Part shown: positions 18,391-25,255 of the stretch, in pieces
How the letters are laid out: every line of letters begins with the position of its first letter
How positions within the stretch are numbered: position 1 is the stretch's first letter
Source: Bacteroidota bacterium
GTDB lineage: Bacteria; Bacteroidota; Bacteroidia; Flavobacteriales_F; PHOS-HE28
DNA length: 41,788 nucleotides
NCBI GenBank assembly: GCA_018267065.1
Contig: JAFDZG010000233.1
Coordinates: 1 to 41,788, forward strand
Direction of reading: 5' to 3'
The notes under the pieces: model-generated
Told to the model about the DNA's origin: nothing
Seen by the model: the letters and a program-made list of their open reading frames with translations, nothing else
Databases searched by the model: none
Program-made: the position numbers and the translations under genes

Positions 18391-19094
18391 TACAATTTGA
18401 CCGCCCTCAACATTTCACGCTTTCCGGGGGGGCCGGGCAACCGTTCCACCCGGAATCCTGCATGGACCATGGTTCGGCGCACTTCACCTTTGGAACAATA
18501 GGTAACCAGCACACCACCGGCCCGCAACGCACGGAACAACTTCCGGAACACGTCCAAGTTCCACATTTCCGGCTGGACCCCTGGCGCAAATGCATCGTGG
18601 AACACCAGATCAAAGCTTTCAGTTGCATCCAAGCTCTGCACCCGCTGCGGCAGGAACTGGAAACTGTAATGGCCGGAAAGCGTGATTGGTTCACCGGGTG
18701 CGGCGCTCATTATCCGCCGGTAGCCCGGCTCCAATTCCCGGAGTCCCATGGCCCCAGGGTGGTCCAAGGAAGTCCAGAGGCTTTCCGGCACTGGGAATGG
18801 TTCCAATGCGCAGTACCTGACTTCCTTGCTTCCGGCTTCCGCCTCATGCCATGAAAGCAGTGCGTTCAAGCCGGTGCCCAATCCAACCTCCAAGATGTCG
18901 ATGCGCCTTTGCGGCAATGATCGCAAGCCGTGCCCCATGTACACATGCAGGCTTTCCGTCAGTGCACCGAAGGCTGAATGGTAATGCTCGCCCAGAGAAG
19001 CGCTGTCCAACGTAAAGGACCCGTCTGCCGTGCACACGGCACGCCAGTCATTGGCCGGGAAATCAAGTTCTGGTGATCCGGACCCTGCCATCAT
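18390..19094 (-). CDS. mnmD: MnmD-type tRNA wobble-uridine methyltransferase
   Basis: About 234 residues from the paired ATGs at 19094/19091; a longer frame begins at 19163. The family adds the last methyl group in mnm5s2U at tRNA position 34, using SAM. Features: DGSFTLDSASLGEHYHSAFGA near the N-terminus, the SAM loop ILEVGLGTGLNALL, the substrate motif FDLVFHDAFAPGVQPEMWN, LVTYCSKGEVRRTM and the closing GPPGKREMLRA. All are diagnostic of Methyltransf_30 (the MnmC N-terminal half). The FAD oxidoreductase half of E. coli MnmC is absent, as in many bacteria with stand-alone MnmD. It overlaps the downstream Nudix gene by one base. Confidence 0.9.
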   Translation of the reverse strand: MMAGSGSPELDFPANDWRAVCTADGSFTLDSASLGEHYHSAFGALTESLHVYMGHGLRSLPQRRIDILEVGLGTGLNALLSWHEAEAGSKEVRYCALEPFPVPESLWTSLDHPGAMGLRELEPGYRRIMSAAPGEPITLSGHYSFQFLPQRVQSLDATESFDLVFHDAFAPGVQPEMWNLDVFRKLFRALRAGGVLVTYCSKGEVRRTMVHAGFRVERLPGPPGKREMLRAVKL

Positions 19095-19235
19095 TGGGGA
19101 AATATGCACCTGCCCAACAAGAGAAAGCAATGGTGATCCCAAATCTACCCCGGAAAGCAGCAATCCCGGGTTCCATCATGCCCCCGTGCGGTCCCGCGGG
19201 AAACCGGGTCGGCGGTGCTGGTATCATGCAATGCG

Positions 19236-21257
19236 CTACAGCACACGGATCTCCGTACGCCGGTTCCGTGCTTTTCCCTCCTGGTCCGAATTCGGCGCCA
19301 ATGGCTTGCTGTCCCCATATCCCTTGGCCTCCAAACGCTCCGGCGCAATGCCATGTGCCACCAACCAATTGAGCACTACATACGCACGCGCCTCACTGAG
19401 CGGCTGGTTCGGAACCGGGCCCACATCGCTGTCGGTATGGCCGCCAACTTCTATTCTAAGCGCAGGGTGTTGCTTCAAGAAATCAGCCAGTTTGGCCAAT
19501 TCCATGGTGGAACTGGAATCCAACTGGTAACTGTCCCGGTGGAAGAACACATTGCGCAACACTTCGGTGCTGCCGGCGGTCATGGGCTTCATGTCCATAT
19601 CCATCCGGACTTCCCCGCCTCGATCGGTCACATGCTCCGAGTGCAGCAGAAACCCGTCCGCAGTAACATGCACGGCATATTCCTTGCCTGCGGGCACCAC
19701 GGCGGTATATTCCCCTGTGCCCGGTTCTGCACGGAAACTGGCCTTGAACGTGGGATCCTGCATGCTCATGAGCTCCACCACCGCTTCGGAAGGCGGCATC
19801 ATTTTCAAGCCTTTCACAAATCCGGCCAAGTTCATCCGGCCCTCATCGGTTCGCATCGGCACCGCATTTGCCGAACTTGCCAGCATGGCTGTTTCATCCA
19901 CTTGTGCTTTCGGCGTGAACTGCACGCGGTAGATGTCGTCCTCCCCCATTCCCCCGGCGCGAACGCTGTTGAAATAGCCGGTTGTGCCATCCGCGCTGAG
20001 CACCATGAACTGGTCGTCACCGGGTGAATTGATGGGCCAGCCCAAGTTCTCGGGCTTGGACCATTGGCTCCCGTTCAGCGTGGTCTTGAACAAGTCATAA
20101 CCGCCCATGGAGGTATGGCCCTGGCTTGCAAAATAGAGCGTCTTGCCATCGGGCGTCAGGTACACGCCTTCCTCATCATAAATAGTGTTGATCACCGGGC
20201 CCAAATTCTCCGCTGTTCCCCACGTATTGGCATTTGCCACCCAGGAGCTGCGGTAGATGTCGCTGCCGCCGATGCCGCCCTCCCGGCTGCTTACAAAATA
20301 CAACCATTGACCGTCCGCGGAACGCCACGCACTGCTCTCCTGGCCCGTACTGTTCACGGTGGGTGGCAGTGGCACGGGCGTAGTCCATCCCTCCCCGGAA
20401 CGCTGGCAGGAATAAAGATCGCCGCCATTGGTTTCGTCGCGGTAGATGATCATGTGCTGCCCATCTGCTGAAATTGCCACGGTGGCATCATTCCGCACGG
20501 TGTTCATCGGCTCGGGAAGCGGTTGGGGGACAGACCAACCATTCACACCCCATGAACACGCATAAATGTCCTCAAACCAGTTGTTGGTGACCTTGTTGAC
20601 CTTTCCTCCGGTGGTTTCCAGCCTGCGGCTGGTGAAATACATCTTTCCTTTTCCGTCCAGCACGGCACCGTACTCACTGGCCCGTGTGTTCACGGTAGGC
20701 CCAAGGTTGAATACCTCCGCAGTTGCTTTGGTAGCCATAAAGGCCTTGCCGTAGTTGCATTCGGAGATCCGTTTGTCCACCATGTTGAAGGTGCGGTCCG
20801 GATCGGGGTTCAGGCGGATCACCTCTGCATGGCGCTTGTACTCGGCGATGGCCTCATCCCACTTAGCGTTCAATTGAAGGGCATAGCCCGTGAGGTAATG
20901 GATCCGCGGCAGGTACTGATCCAGTTCCAAAGCATGTTGCAAGTAGGGTGTGGCCGAGGCCGGTTGGGCCCCGTTGAGCAGGCATACGCCCAGCTTCAAA
21001 TTCAGCTCGGCATTGTCCGGATTGATCTTAAGCGCTTCGGTATAAGCCTCAATGGCGGCTTTTTGGTCCAGCCCGCCTTTCGCAGCCAGGGCATCACCTT
21101 TCTTAATGGCTGACAAGGCCTGTTTCAGCAACCCCGGATCAGCAATATGAGCCCTGTCAAACGGGGTATTGGAACCACCGTGCGCCGATTGTGCCATTGC
21201 GCCAATGGCGGTGGTGGCGAGGCAGGTGGCGAGCAACATGCGGAAAGACCTGGTCAT
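19236..21257 (-). CDS. TPR / PD40 propeller / OmpA envelope protein
   Basis: 673 residues from the ATG at 21257, which begins a signal peptide (FRMLLATCLATTAIGAMAQ). Residues about 45-150 form TPR helices (IEAYTEALKINPDNAELNLKLGVCLL). About 180-440 are PD40/WD40-type propeller blades with repeated D-G-x-x-x-Y-F-x-S (for example DGKGKMYFTSRR, DGQWLYFVSSREGG, DGKTLYFASQGH). About 450-550 is a carboxypeptidase-regulatory-like beta domain. The last 115 residues are OmpA: VFFHRDSYQLD, GGHTDSD, LSEARAYVV and NRRTEIRVL, with the Asp and Arg that bind peptidoglycan diaminopimelate. The same architecture occurs in Bacteroidota T9SS/gliding accessory proteins such as PorE-like proteins, which link the outer-membrane ring to the cell wall. 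A T9SS role here is inference. Confidence 0.9.
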   Translation of the reverse strand: MTRSFRMLLATCLATTAIGAMAQSAHGGSNTPFDRAHIADPGLLKQALSAIKKGDALAAKGGLDQKAAIEAYTEALKINPDNAELNLKLGVCLLNGAQPASATPYLQHALELDQYLPRIHYLTGYALQLNAKWDEAIAEYKRHAEVIRLNPDPDRTFNMVDKRISECNYGKAFMATKATAEVFNLGPTVNTRASEYGAVLDGKGKMYFTSRRLETTGGKVNKVTNNWFEDIYACSWGVNGWSVPQPLPEPMNTVRNDATVAISADGQHMIIYRDETNGGDLYSCQRSGEGWTTPVPLPPTVNSTGQESSAWRSADGQWLYFVSSREGGIGGSDIYRSSWVANANTWGTAENLGPVINTIYDEEGVYLTPDGKTLYFASQGHTSMGGYDLFKTTLNGSQWSKPENLGWPINSPGDDQFMVLSADGTTGYFNSVRAGGMGEDDIYRVQFTPKAQVDETAMLASSANAVPMRTDEGRMNLAGFVKGLKMMPPSEAVVELMSMQDPTFKASFRAEPGTGEYTAVVPAGKEYAVHVTADGFLLHSEHVTDRGGEVRMDMDMKPMTAGSTEVLRNVFFHRDSYQLDSSSTMELAKLADFLKQHPALRIEVGGHTDSDVGPVPNQPLSEARAYVVLNWLVAHGIAPERLEAKGYGDSKPLAPNSDQEGKARNRRTEIRVL

Positions 21258-21334
21258 GGGGCCTGGATATTTTTTTGCGATCGGGCTGTTCATACGAAAT
21301 GCCGTCCCGGATGGTTCCGCCCCTGCAAGCCGGG

Positions 21335-21342
21335 TAGTTTAG
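21335..21342 (+). promoter_or_regulatory. Candidate -7 element of the M42 aminopeptidase gene
   Basis: TAGTTTAG matches five of the six fixed bases of TAnnTTTG. It lies 32 bases before the ATG at 21375 in the divergent gap to the OmpA-type gene. Confidence 0.4.
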
Positions 21343-21374
21343 CGCCGCCCAATAACCAGGAGCCAACAGTACAC

Positions 21375-22523
21375 ATGGCCAAAAAGCCCACTCCGAAAAA
21401 GCCTGCGGCGAAGAACCGCCCCAAGCTGCCTCCCGCCCAAGCCAAGATCAACCTTGGGGCATCTTCCATGGCCTTCATGGAGCGATACCTGAACAATGCC
21501 AGCCCCACCGGGTTCGAAACCAGCGGACAGAAGCTTTGGCTGGACTACATCCGCCCCTGGGTGGACAGCACCTTCACCGACCCGTACGGCACGGCAATTG
21601 GCGTGATCAACCCGGCAGCCGCATACAAGGTGGTGATAGAGGCCCATGCGGACGAGATCAGCTGGTTTGTCCACTACATCACCGGCGATGGTTTCATCTA
21701 CGTGCGCCGCAACGGGGGCAGCGACCACATGATCGCCCCCAGCAAACGGGTGAACATCCACACCGACAAAGGCATGGTAAAGGGCATCTTCGGCTGGCCT
21801 GCCATCCATGTGCGCAACGGCAAGAACGACCCCGTGCCTTCATTGGACAACATCTTTCTGGATTGCGGTTGCGCCAACAAGGAGGAAGTGGAGAAACTGG
21901 GGGTCCATGTAGGTTGCGTAGTGACCTACGAGGATGAATTCATGGTGCTGAACGGCAAGACGCTGGTGGGCCGGGCGCTGGACAACCGCATGGGCGGCTT
22001 CATGATCGCCGAAGTAGCACGCCTGTTGAAGGAGCAGAAGGTTAAGTTGCCCTTCGGGCTGTACATCACCAACAGTGTGCAGGAGGAAGTGGGCTTGCGC
22101 GGCGCGGAAATGATCGTGGAACGCATCCGGCCGGACCTGGCCTTGGTGACGGACGTGACGCATGACACCCAGTCGCCCATGATGAACAAGATCCAAAGCG
22201 GCGATGTGGCTTGTGGAAAAGGCCCCGTGCTTTCATACGGCCCGGCCGTGCACAACAACGTGCTCCGCAAGGTGATCGCGGCGGCGGAGCGCGAAAAGAT
22301 CCCGTTCCAACGCGCGGCGGTAAGCCGTGCCACCGGCACGGACACCGATGCTTTCGCATACGGGGCGGCAGGTGTTCCGAGTGCCTTGATCAGCTTGCCG
22401 CTGCGCTACATGCACACCACGGTGGAAAGCGTGAACAAGCAGGATGTGGAACATGTGATCCAGTTGATCCTTGCAACGATCTGCTCGCTGAAGGCGGGCG
22501 AAGACCTGCGCTACATCAAGTAA
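21375..22523 (+). CDS. M42 family metallo-aminopeptidase
   Basis: 382 residues. The ATG at 21375 was chosen because the upstream frame crosses the promoter and the divergent gene's leader. A Lys/Pro/Ala-rich basic tail (residues 1-22) precedes the catalytic fold. The dinuclear metal and catalytic residues appear in family order: EAHADEIS (His), GRALDNRMGG (bridging Asp), NSVQEEVGLRGA (catalytic Glu and metal Glu), LVTDVTHDT (Asp) and RYMHTTVES (His). M42 (TET/glutamyl aminopeptidase-like) enzymes form cytosolic dodecamers that trim short peptides to amino acids. This fits with peptide uptake by the POT transporters at 34409-39257, although they are not adjacent. It is the first gene of a probable four-gene unit. 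Confidence 0.93.
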   Translation: MAKKPTPKKPAAKNRPKLPPAQAKINLGASSMAFMERYLNNASPTGFETSGQKLWLDYIRPWVDSTFTDPYGTAIGVINPAAAYKVVIEAHADEISWFVHYITGDGFIYVRRNGGSDHMIAPSKRVNIHTDKGMVKGIFGWPAIHVRNGKNDPVPSLDNIFLDCGCANKEEVEKLGVHVGCVVTYEDEFMVLNGKTLVGRALDNRMGGFMIAEVARLLKEQKVKLPFGLYITNSVQEEVGLRGAEMIVERIRPDLALVTDVTHDTQSPMMNKIQSGDVACGKGPVLSYGPAVHNNVLRKVIAAAEREKIPFQRAAVSRATGTDTDAFAYGAAGVPSALISLPLRYMHTTVESVNKQDVEHVIQLILATICSLKAGEDLRYIK

Positions 22524-22538
22524 GCCCACCGGAGTTTC

Positions 22539-23237
22539 ATGCGCTTGCGGCTGGACGATAATGAACGGGGCGCCTTCAACTACCTGGCCGGCGGGGTGGT
22601 CATCGTATTGGCACTTCGCGGGCTGGCATGGGCAGCCGGTGCCATTGGGCCGGCCAGTTCCGAGGACGGTGCCATGCTGCAATCTTTCCAGTGCGGCTAT
22701 TTGGGCATGCACAACCAAATGGCCGTTGCCGATGCCTCCATGGGTTTGACCGGAAGGATCGTACTGGCCGTGGTGTTGGCCGTGGGCGCATCCTTCGCAA
22801 CAGCACTGTTGCTCACTTTCGCCGGGCGTTTGCGGGGAGGTCGCCCCTTCCGTGCGGGGAGCACGGTTACCCGCATGGTGCTCGTGGCATTTCTGGCCTG
22901 GGGGGTATTTGCCGCGTGCTACGTACCGGTCAGCGAAACACGCGTTACCGACGGCACCCTGGTGGTTTATACCCGAAGCCGCCTGGCAGGTGACATTCCG
23001 CTCCCATTCTCCACCCGTGAGGAGCGCTGGGGGCGCGAGGACATCGCGCAAGTATCCGCCGGGGAAACCCCGCCCTCAAAGGGTTGCAATGGCTCGGTGG
23101 CCCTTTGGGTCCACTTGAACAGGGTAGACCGGGCAAAACGGATCGCAGGGTTGGACGGCACCTGCCCGGAGCACCGCATGAAGCGGCTGCAACAAGCAAG
23201 CGGAGCGGCCGCCTTGATGGAACGGGAGTTGCGTTGA
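22539..23237 (+). CDS. Hypothetical inner-membrane protein
   Basis: 232 residues, starting 15 bases after the aminopeptidase gene. Three membrane helices are visible: about 14-36 (LAGGVVIVLALRGLAWAAGA), 70-93 (RIVLAVVLAVGASFATALLL) and 110-130 (VLVAFLAWGVFAACYVPV). A soluble C-terminal domain follows with a beta-rich start (TLVVYTRSRL), a Cys-x-Gly (KGCNGS) and an Arg-rich helix. No family is recognised. Position suggests co-transcription with the aminopeptidase and the GNAT gene, but it gives no function. Confidence 0.7.
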   Translation: MRLRLDDNERGAFNYLAGGVVIVLALRGLAWAAGAIGPASSEDGAMLQSFQCGYLGMHNQMAVADASMGLTGRIVLAVVLAVGASFATALLLTFAGRLRGGRPFRAGSTVTRMVLVAFLAWGVFAACYVPVSETRVTDGTLVVYTRSRLAGDIPLPFSTREERWGREDIAQVSAGETPPSKGCNGSVALWVHLNRVDRAKRIAGLDGTCPEHRMKRLQQASGAAALMERELR

Positions 23238-23254
23238 AGCGGCTTCCACACTGC

Positions 23255-23262
23255 TACTTTTA
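23255..23262 (+). promoter_or_regulatory. Candidate -7 element very close to a start codon
   Basis: TACTTTTA differs from TAnnTTTG only in its last base and ends 5 bases before the ATG at 23268. A transcript from here would be leaderless or start just inside the gene. Confidence 0.45.
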
Positions 23263-23267
23263 GCGCC

Positions 23268-23717
23268 ATGTCCGGGAGTAGCCTGAAGATCCGGCTCATC
23301 ATGCCGCGGGAAACGCACCTTCTGCGGCAGCAGGTCCTTCGGCCATTGCAAAGCGTTGAGGAAATGGATTGGCCCGGCGACCAAGCAGCCGGCAGCTTTC
23401 ATGTAGGCGTTGATCACGGGCCGGTGCTCGTTGGCGTGGGCACCTTCATTGCAGAAATGCATGCAGCCCTGAACGGAGCGAAGCAATACCGCCTTCGGGG
23501 AATGGCCGTTCACCCTGAACACAGGTCCAGGGGGATCGGAGGCATGATCCTCGGGTTCGGGATCGCCCAATTGCGCAATGGGAGCGCCGATCTGGTATGG
23601 TGCAACGCCCGTGGCACGGCATTGCCGTTCTATGAGAAGGCCGGTTTTTCCACGGTTGGCCTACCTTTCACCATTGAAGGAATCGGCATCCACCACCTTA
23701 TGTACAAGCGGATTTGA
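23268..23717 (+). CDS. GNAT family N-acetyltransferase
   Basis: 149 residues from the ATG at 23268; a second ATG at 23301 would give 138. The GNAT acetyl-CoA motif A is clear: YRLRGMAVHPEHRSRGIGGMIL (about residues 73-94, with R-x-x-G-x-G/A). Motif B then follows (L-V-W-C-N-A-R-G-T-A-L-P-F-Y-E-K-A-G-F). These bind the pyrophosphate of acetyl-CoA and the acceptor side. The acceptor is unknown; the short N-terminal domain resembles bacterial ElaA/YjcF-like small-molecule or amine acetylases. The stop overlaps the TTG start of the glycosyltransferase gene (TTGA), indicating coupling. A candidate promoter directly before the ATG suggests it can also be transcribed on its own. Confidence 0.88.
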   Translation: MSGSSLKIRLIMPRETHLLRQQVLRPLQSVEEMDWPGDQAAGSFHVGVDHGPVLVGVGTFIAEMHAALNGAKQYRLRGMAVHPEHRSRGIGGMILGFGIAQLRNGSADLVWCNARGTALPFYEKAGFSTVGLPFTIEGIGIHHLMYKRI

Positions 23718-25129
23718 ACTCCCCGCATCCAAGGATCCAATATGGGGCTGTAACAGTCCTGCTGGCGCTCAATTTGGCCTTGAAGCTGAACTGGTGCGGA
23801 GCGAACGAATTGGCCGGTGACGAGCCCTTCACCGTGTATTGGGCGCAGCGCCCGCTCGCCGACTTGTTCGGCATGCTGCGCACGGAAAATAACCCGCCCC
23901 TGTATTTCCTGCTGATGCACTATTGGAGCATGTTGGTGCCCTTGGAGGCGGCTTGGCTCCGCGTTCCGTCGGCGGTGTTCAGTGCCTTAACGGTTTGGCC
24001 CCTGTTTCTGCTTGGGAAGCGGATGGGGGGCAATGCCGCAGGGTTCACAGCTGCCCTGTTGTTCACTTTCAGTCAGCACAGCTTTCAGTTTGCCCACGAA
24101 ACAAGGGCTTATTCGCTGCTGGTGTTGGCCTGTACATGGGCGGTATGGCAACTGGTGCGGATGGCGGATTCCCCGCGTCACCCCTCCTTGAGGCCTGCTT
24201 CCATCATTTGGTTGGTGGCTGCCAACACGCTGGCCACTTGGGTGCACTACTTCGGATGGCTGATGGTAGGGCTGGAACTGGTAATGGCATTTGCGGTGGC
24301 CTCCCTCAGGCCGGCACGGGCCAAGATGCTCGCGGCGGCAGCGATCACCGTGGTGCTTAACATCCCCCTGCTCGGGATCCTGTCAGCACGTGCCGGAGCC
24401 AGCCTCGGCCATGGCACATGGCTGCCAGCACCCACGTGGGAGGAGCCTTACAACATGATCCTCCGCTGGAGCAATGCCCCGGTGGTGGCCGTGATCTTCC
24501 TGTGCGTGATCGCGTGGGCCTATGCCGCCCGCCGGTCCCGGGCCTTGGGCATGGCCGCGCTGTGGTGCGCGGTTCCCCTGGTGTCCATGTTCCTGGTCTC
24601 GTTTGTCTTTCCCATTTACCTGGACCGCTACCTGCTCTTCGCTTCCATCGGCTTCTATCTGCTGCTGGCACAGGCCTCCTTTGGCTGTATCCTTCCGCGT
24701 CTGCCAGTTTGGACCATCCCGGCCGGCTGCGTGATCGCCATGGCGGCCACATTTGCTCCATGGCGTGCAAATTCCCTGCATCCTTCCCGTGTGGCAGCCC
24801 AAGTGGGGGCATGGAGCACGAAAGGCACGGCCGTGATCATCCAGCCGGATTGGTACGGCCTCACATACGCCTGGGCCTTGTCTCCGCAGTACTTTGTCGG
24901 AGCAGCTCCGGTGGACATCGCCCTGAAGGAACACGGCATCTTTCCAGTGACCGGTACGGCCATGCCCAAAATGGACAGTTCCTGCACCAACGTAGTGCAT
25001 GTGGATGCCTGGGCAGCCCTGAGCGACCCGGAAAATGCCGTACTGAGGGAGCTCCGCGCCAGATACCAGCAAACAGATTCCGCCGAGGCGGATAAAAAGG
25101 TCCTTGTACGGCGCTTCCAAGCTCGATGA
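23714..25129 (+). CDS. GT39-like polytopic glycosyltransferase with TTG start
   Basis: 471 residues. The TTG at 23714, overlapping the GNAT stop as TTGA, is the only plausible start: the next in-frame Met falls after the essential motif. The first helix (YGAVTVLLALNLALKLNW) leads to the metal-binding loop AGDEPFTVYWAQ, where Asp-Glu matches the PMT/ArnT acidic pair, then NNPPLYFLLMHYW. About eleven membrane helices reach residue 350 (LLFTFSQHSFQFAHETRAYSLL is the classic second motif). A periplasmic C-terminal domain of about 110 residues follows. It is expected to transfer a sugar from a polyprenyl-phosphate donor. It belongs to the same broad family as the gene at 13584-15101 but is not a close copy. 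Confidence 0.83.
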   Translation: MNSPHPRIQYGAVTVLLALNLALKLNWCGANELAGDEPFTVYWAQRPLADLFGMLRTENNPPLYFLLMHYWSMLVPLEAAWLRVPSAVFSALTVWPLFLLGKRMGGNAAGFTAALLFTFSQHSFQFAHETRAYSLLVLACTWAVWQLVRMADSPRHPSLRPASIIWLVAANTLATWVHYFGWLMVGLELVMAFAVASLRPARAKMLAAAAITVVLNIPLLGILSARAGASLGHGTWLPAPTWEEPYNMILRWSNAPVVAVIFLCVIAWAYAARRSRALGMAALWCAVPLVSMFLVSFVFPIYLDRYLLFASIGFYLLLAQASFGCILPRLPVWTIPAGCVIAMAATFAPWRANSLHPSRVAAQVGAWSTKGTAVIIQPDWYGLTYAWALSPQYFVGAAPVDIALKEHGIFPVTGTAMPKMDSSCTNVVHVDAWAALSDPENAVLRELRARYQQTDSAEADKKVLVRRFQAR

Positions 25130-25187
25130 AAGGACGCTGTGCCCGTCGGCAATAAAATGATGCATGGCCGGGCACCGTGCATTCCCA

Positions 25188-25195
25188 TACTTTCG
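25188..25195 (+). promoter_or_regulatory. Candidate -7 element of the CotH-domain gene
   Basis: TACTTTCG matches five of the six fixed bases of TAnnTTTG and lies 60 bases before the ATG at 25256. Confidence 0.4.
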
Positions 25196-25255
25196 TCATA
25201 AGGCAACCGAAGCCCTACCCCCAAGAACCCGGCTAGTCGCAGTCCAACCAGTCCC

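Noticed and set aside
19192-19201. TCCCGCGGGA palindrome between mnmD and the OmpA-type gene
   Set aside because: Only 10 bp in a GC-rich gap, with no T-run or second copy; this can occur by chance.
21500-21515. GGGTTCGAAACC resembling a tRNA T-arm
   Set aside because: It lies inside the aminopeptidase coding region and no cloverleaf can be formed around it.
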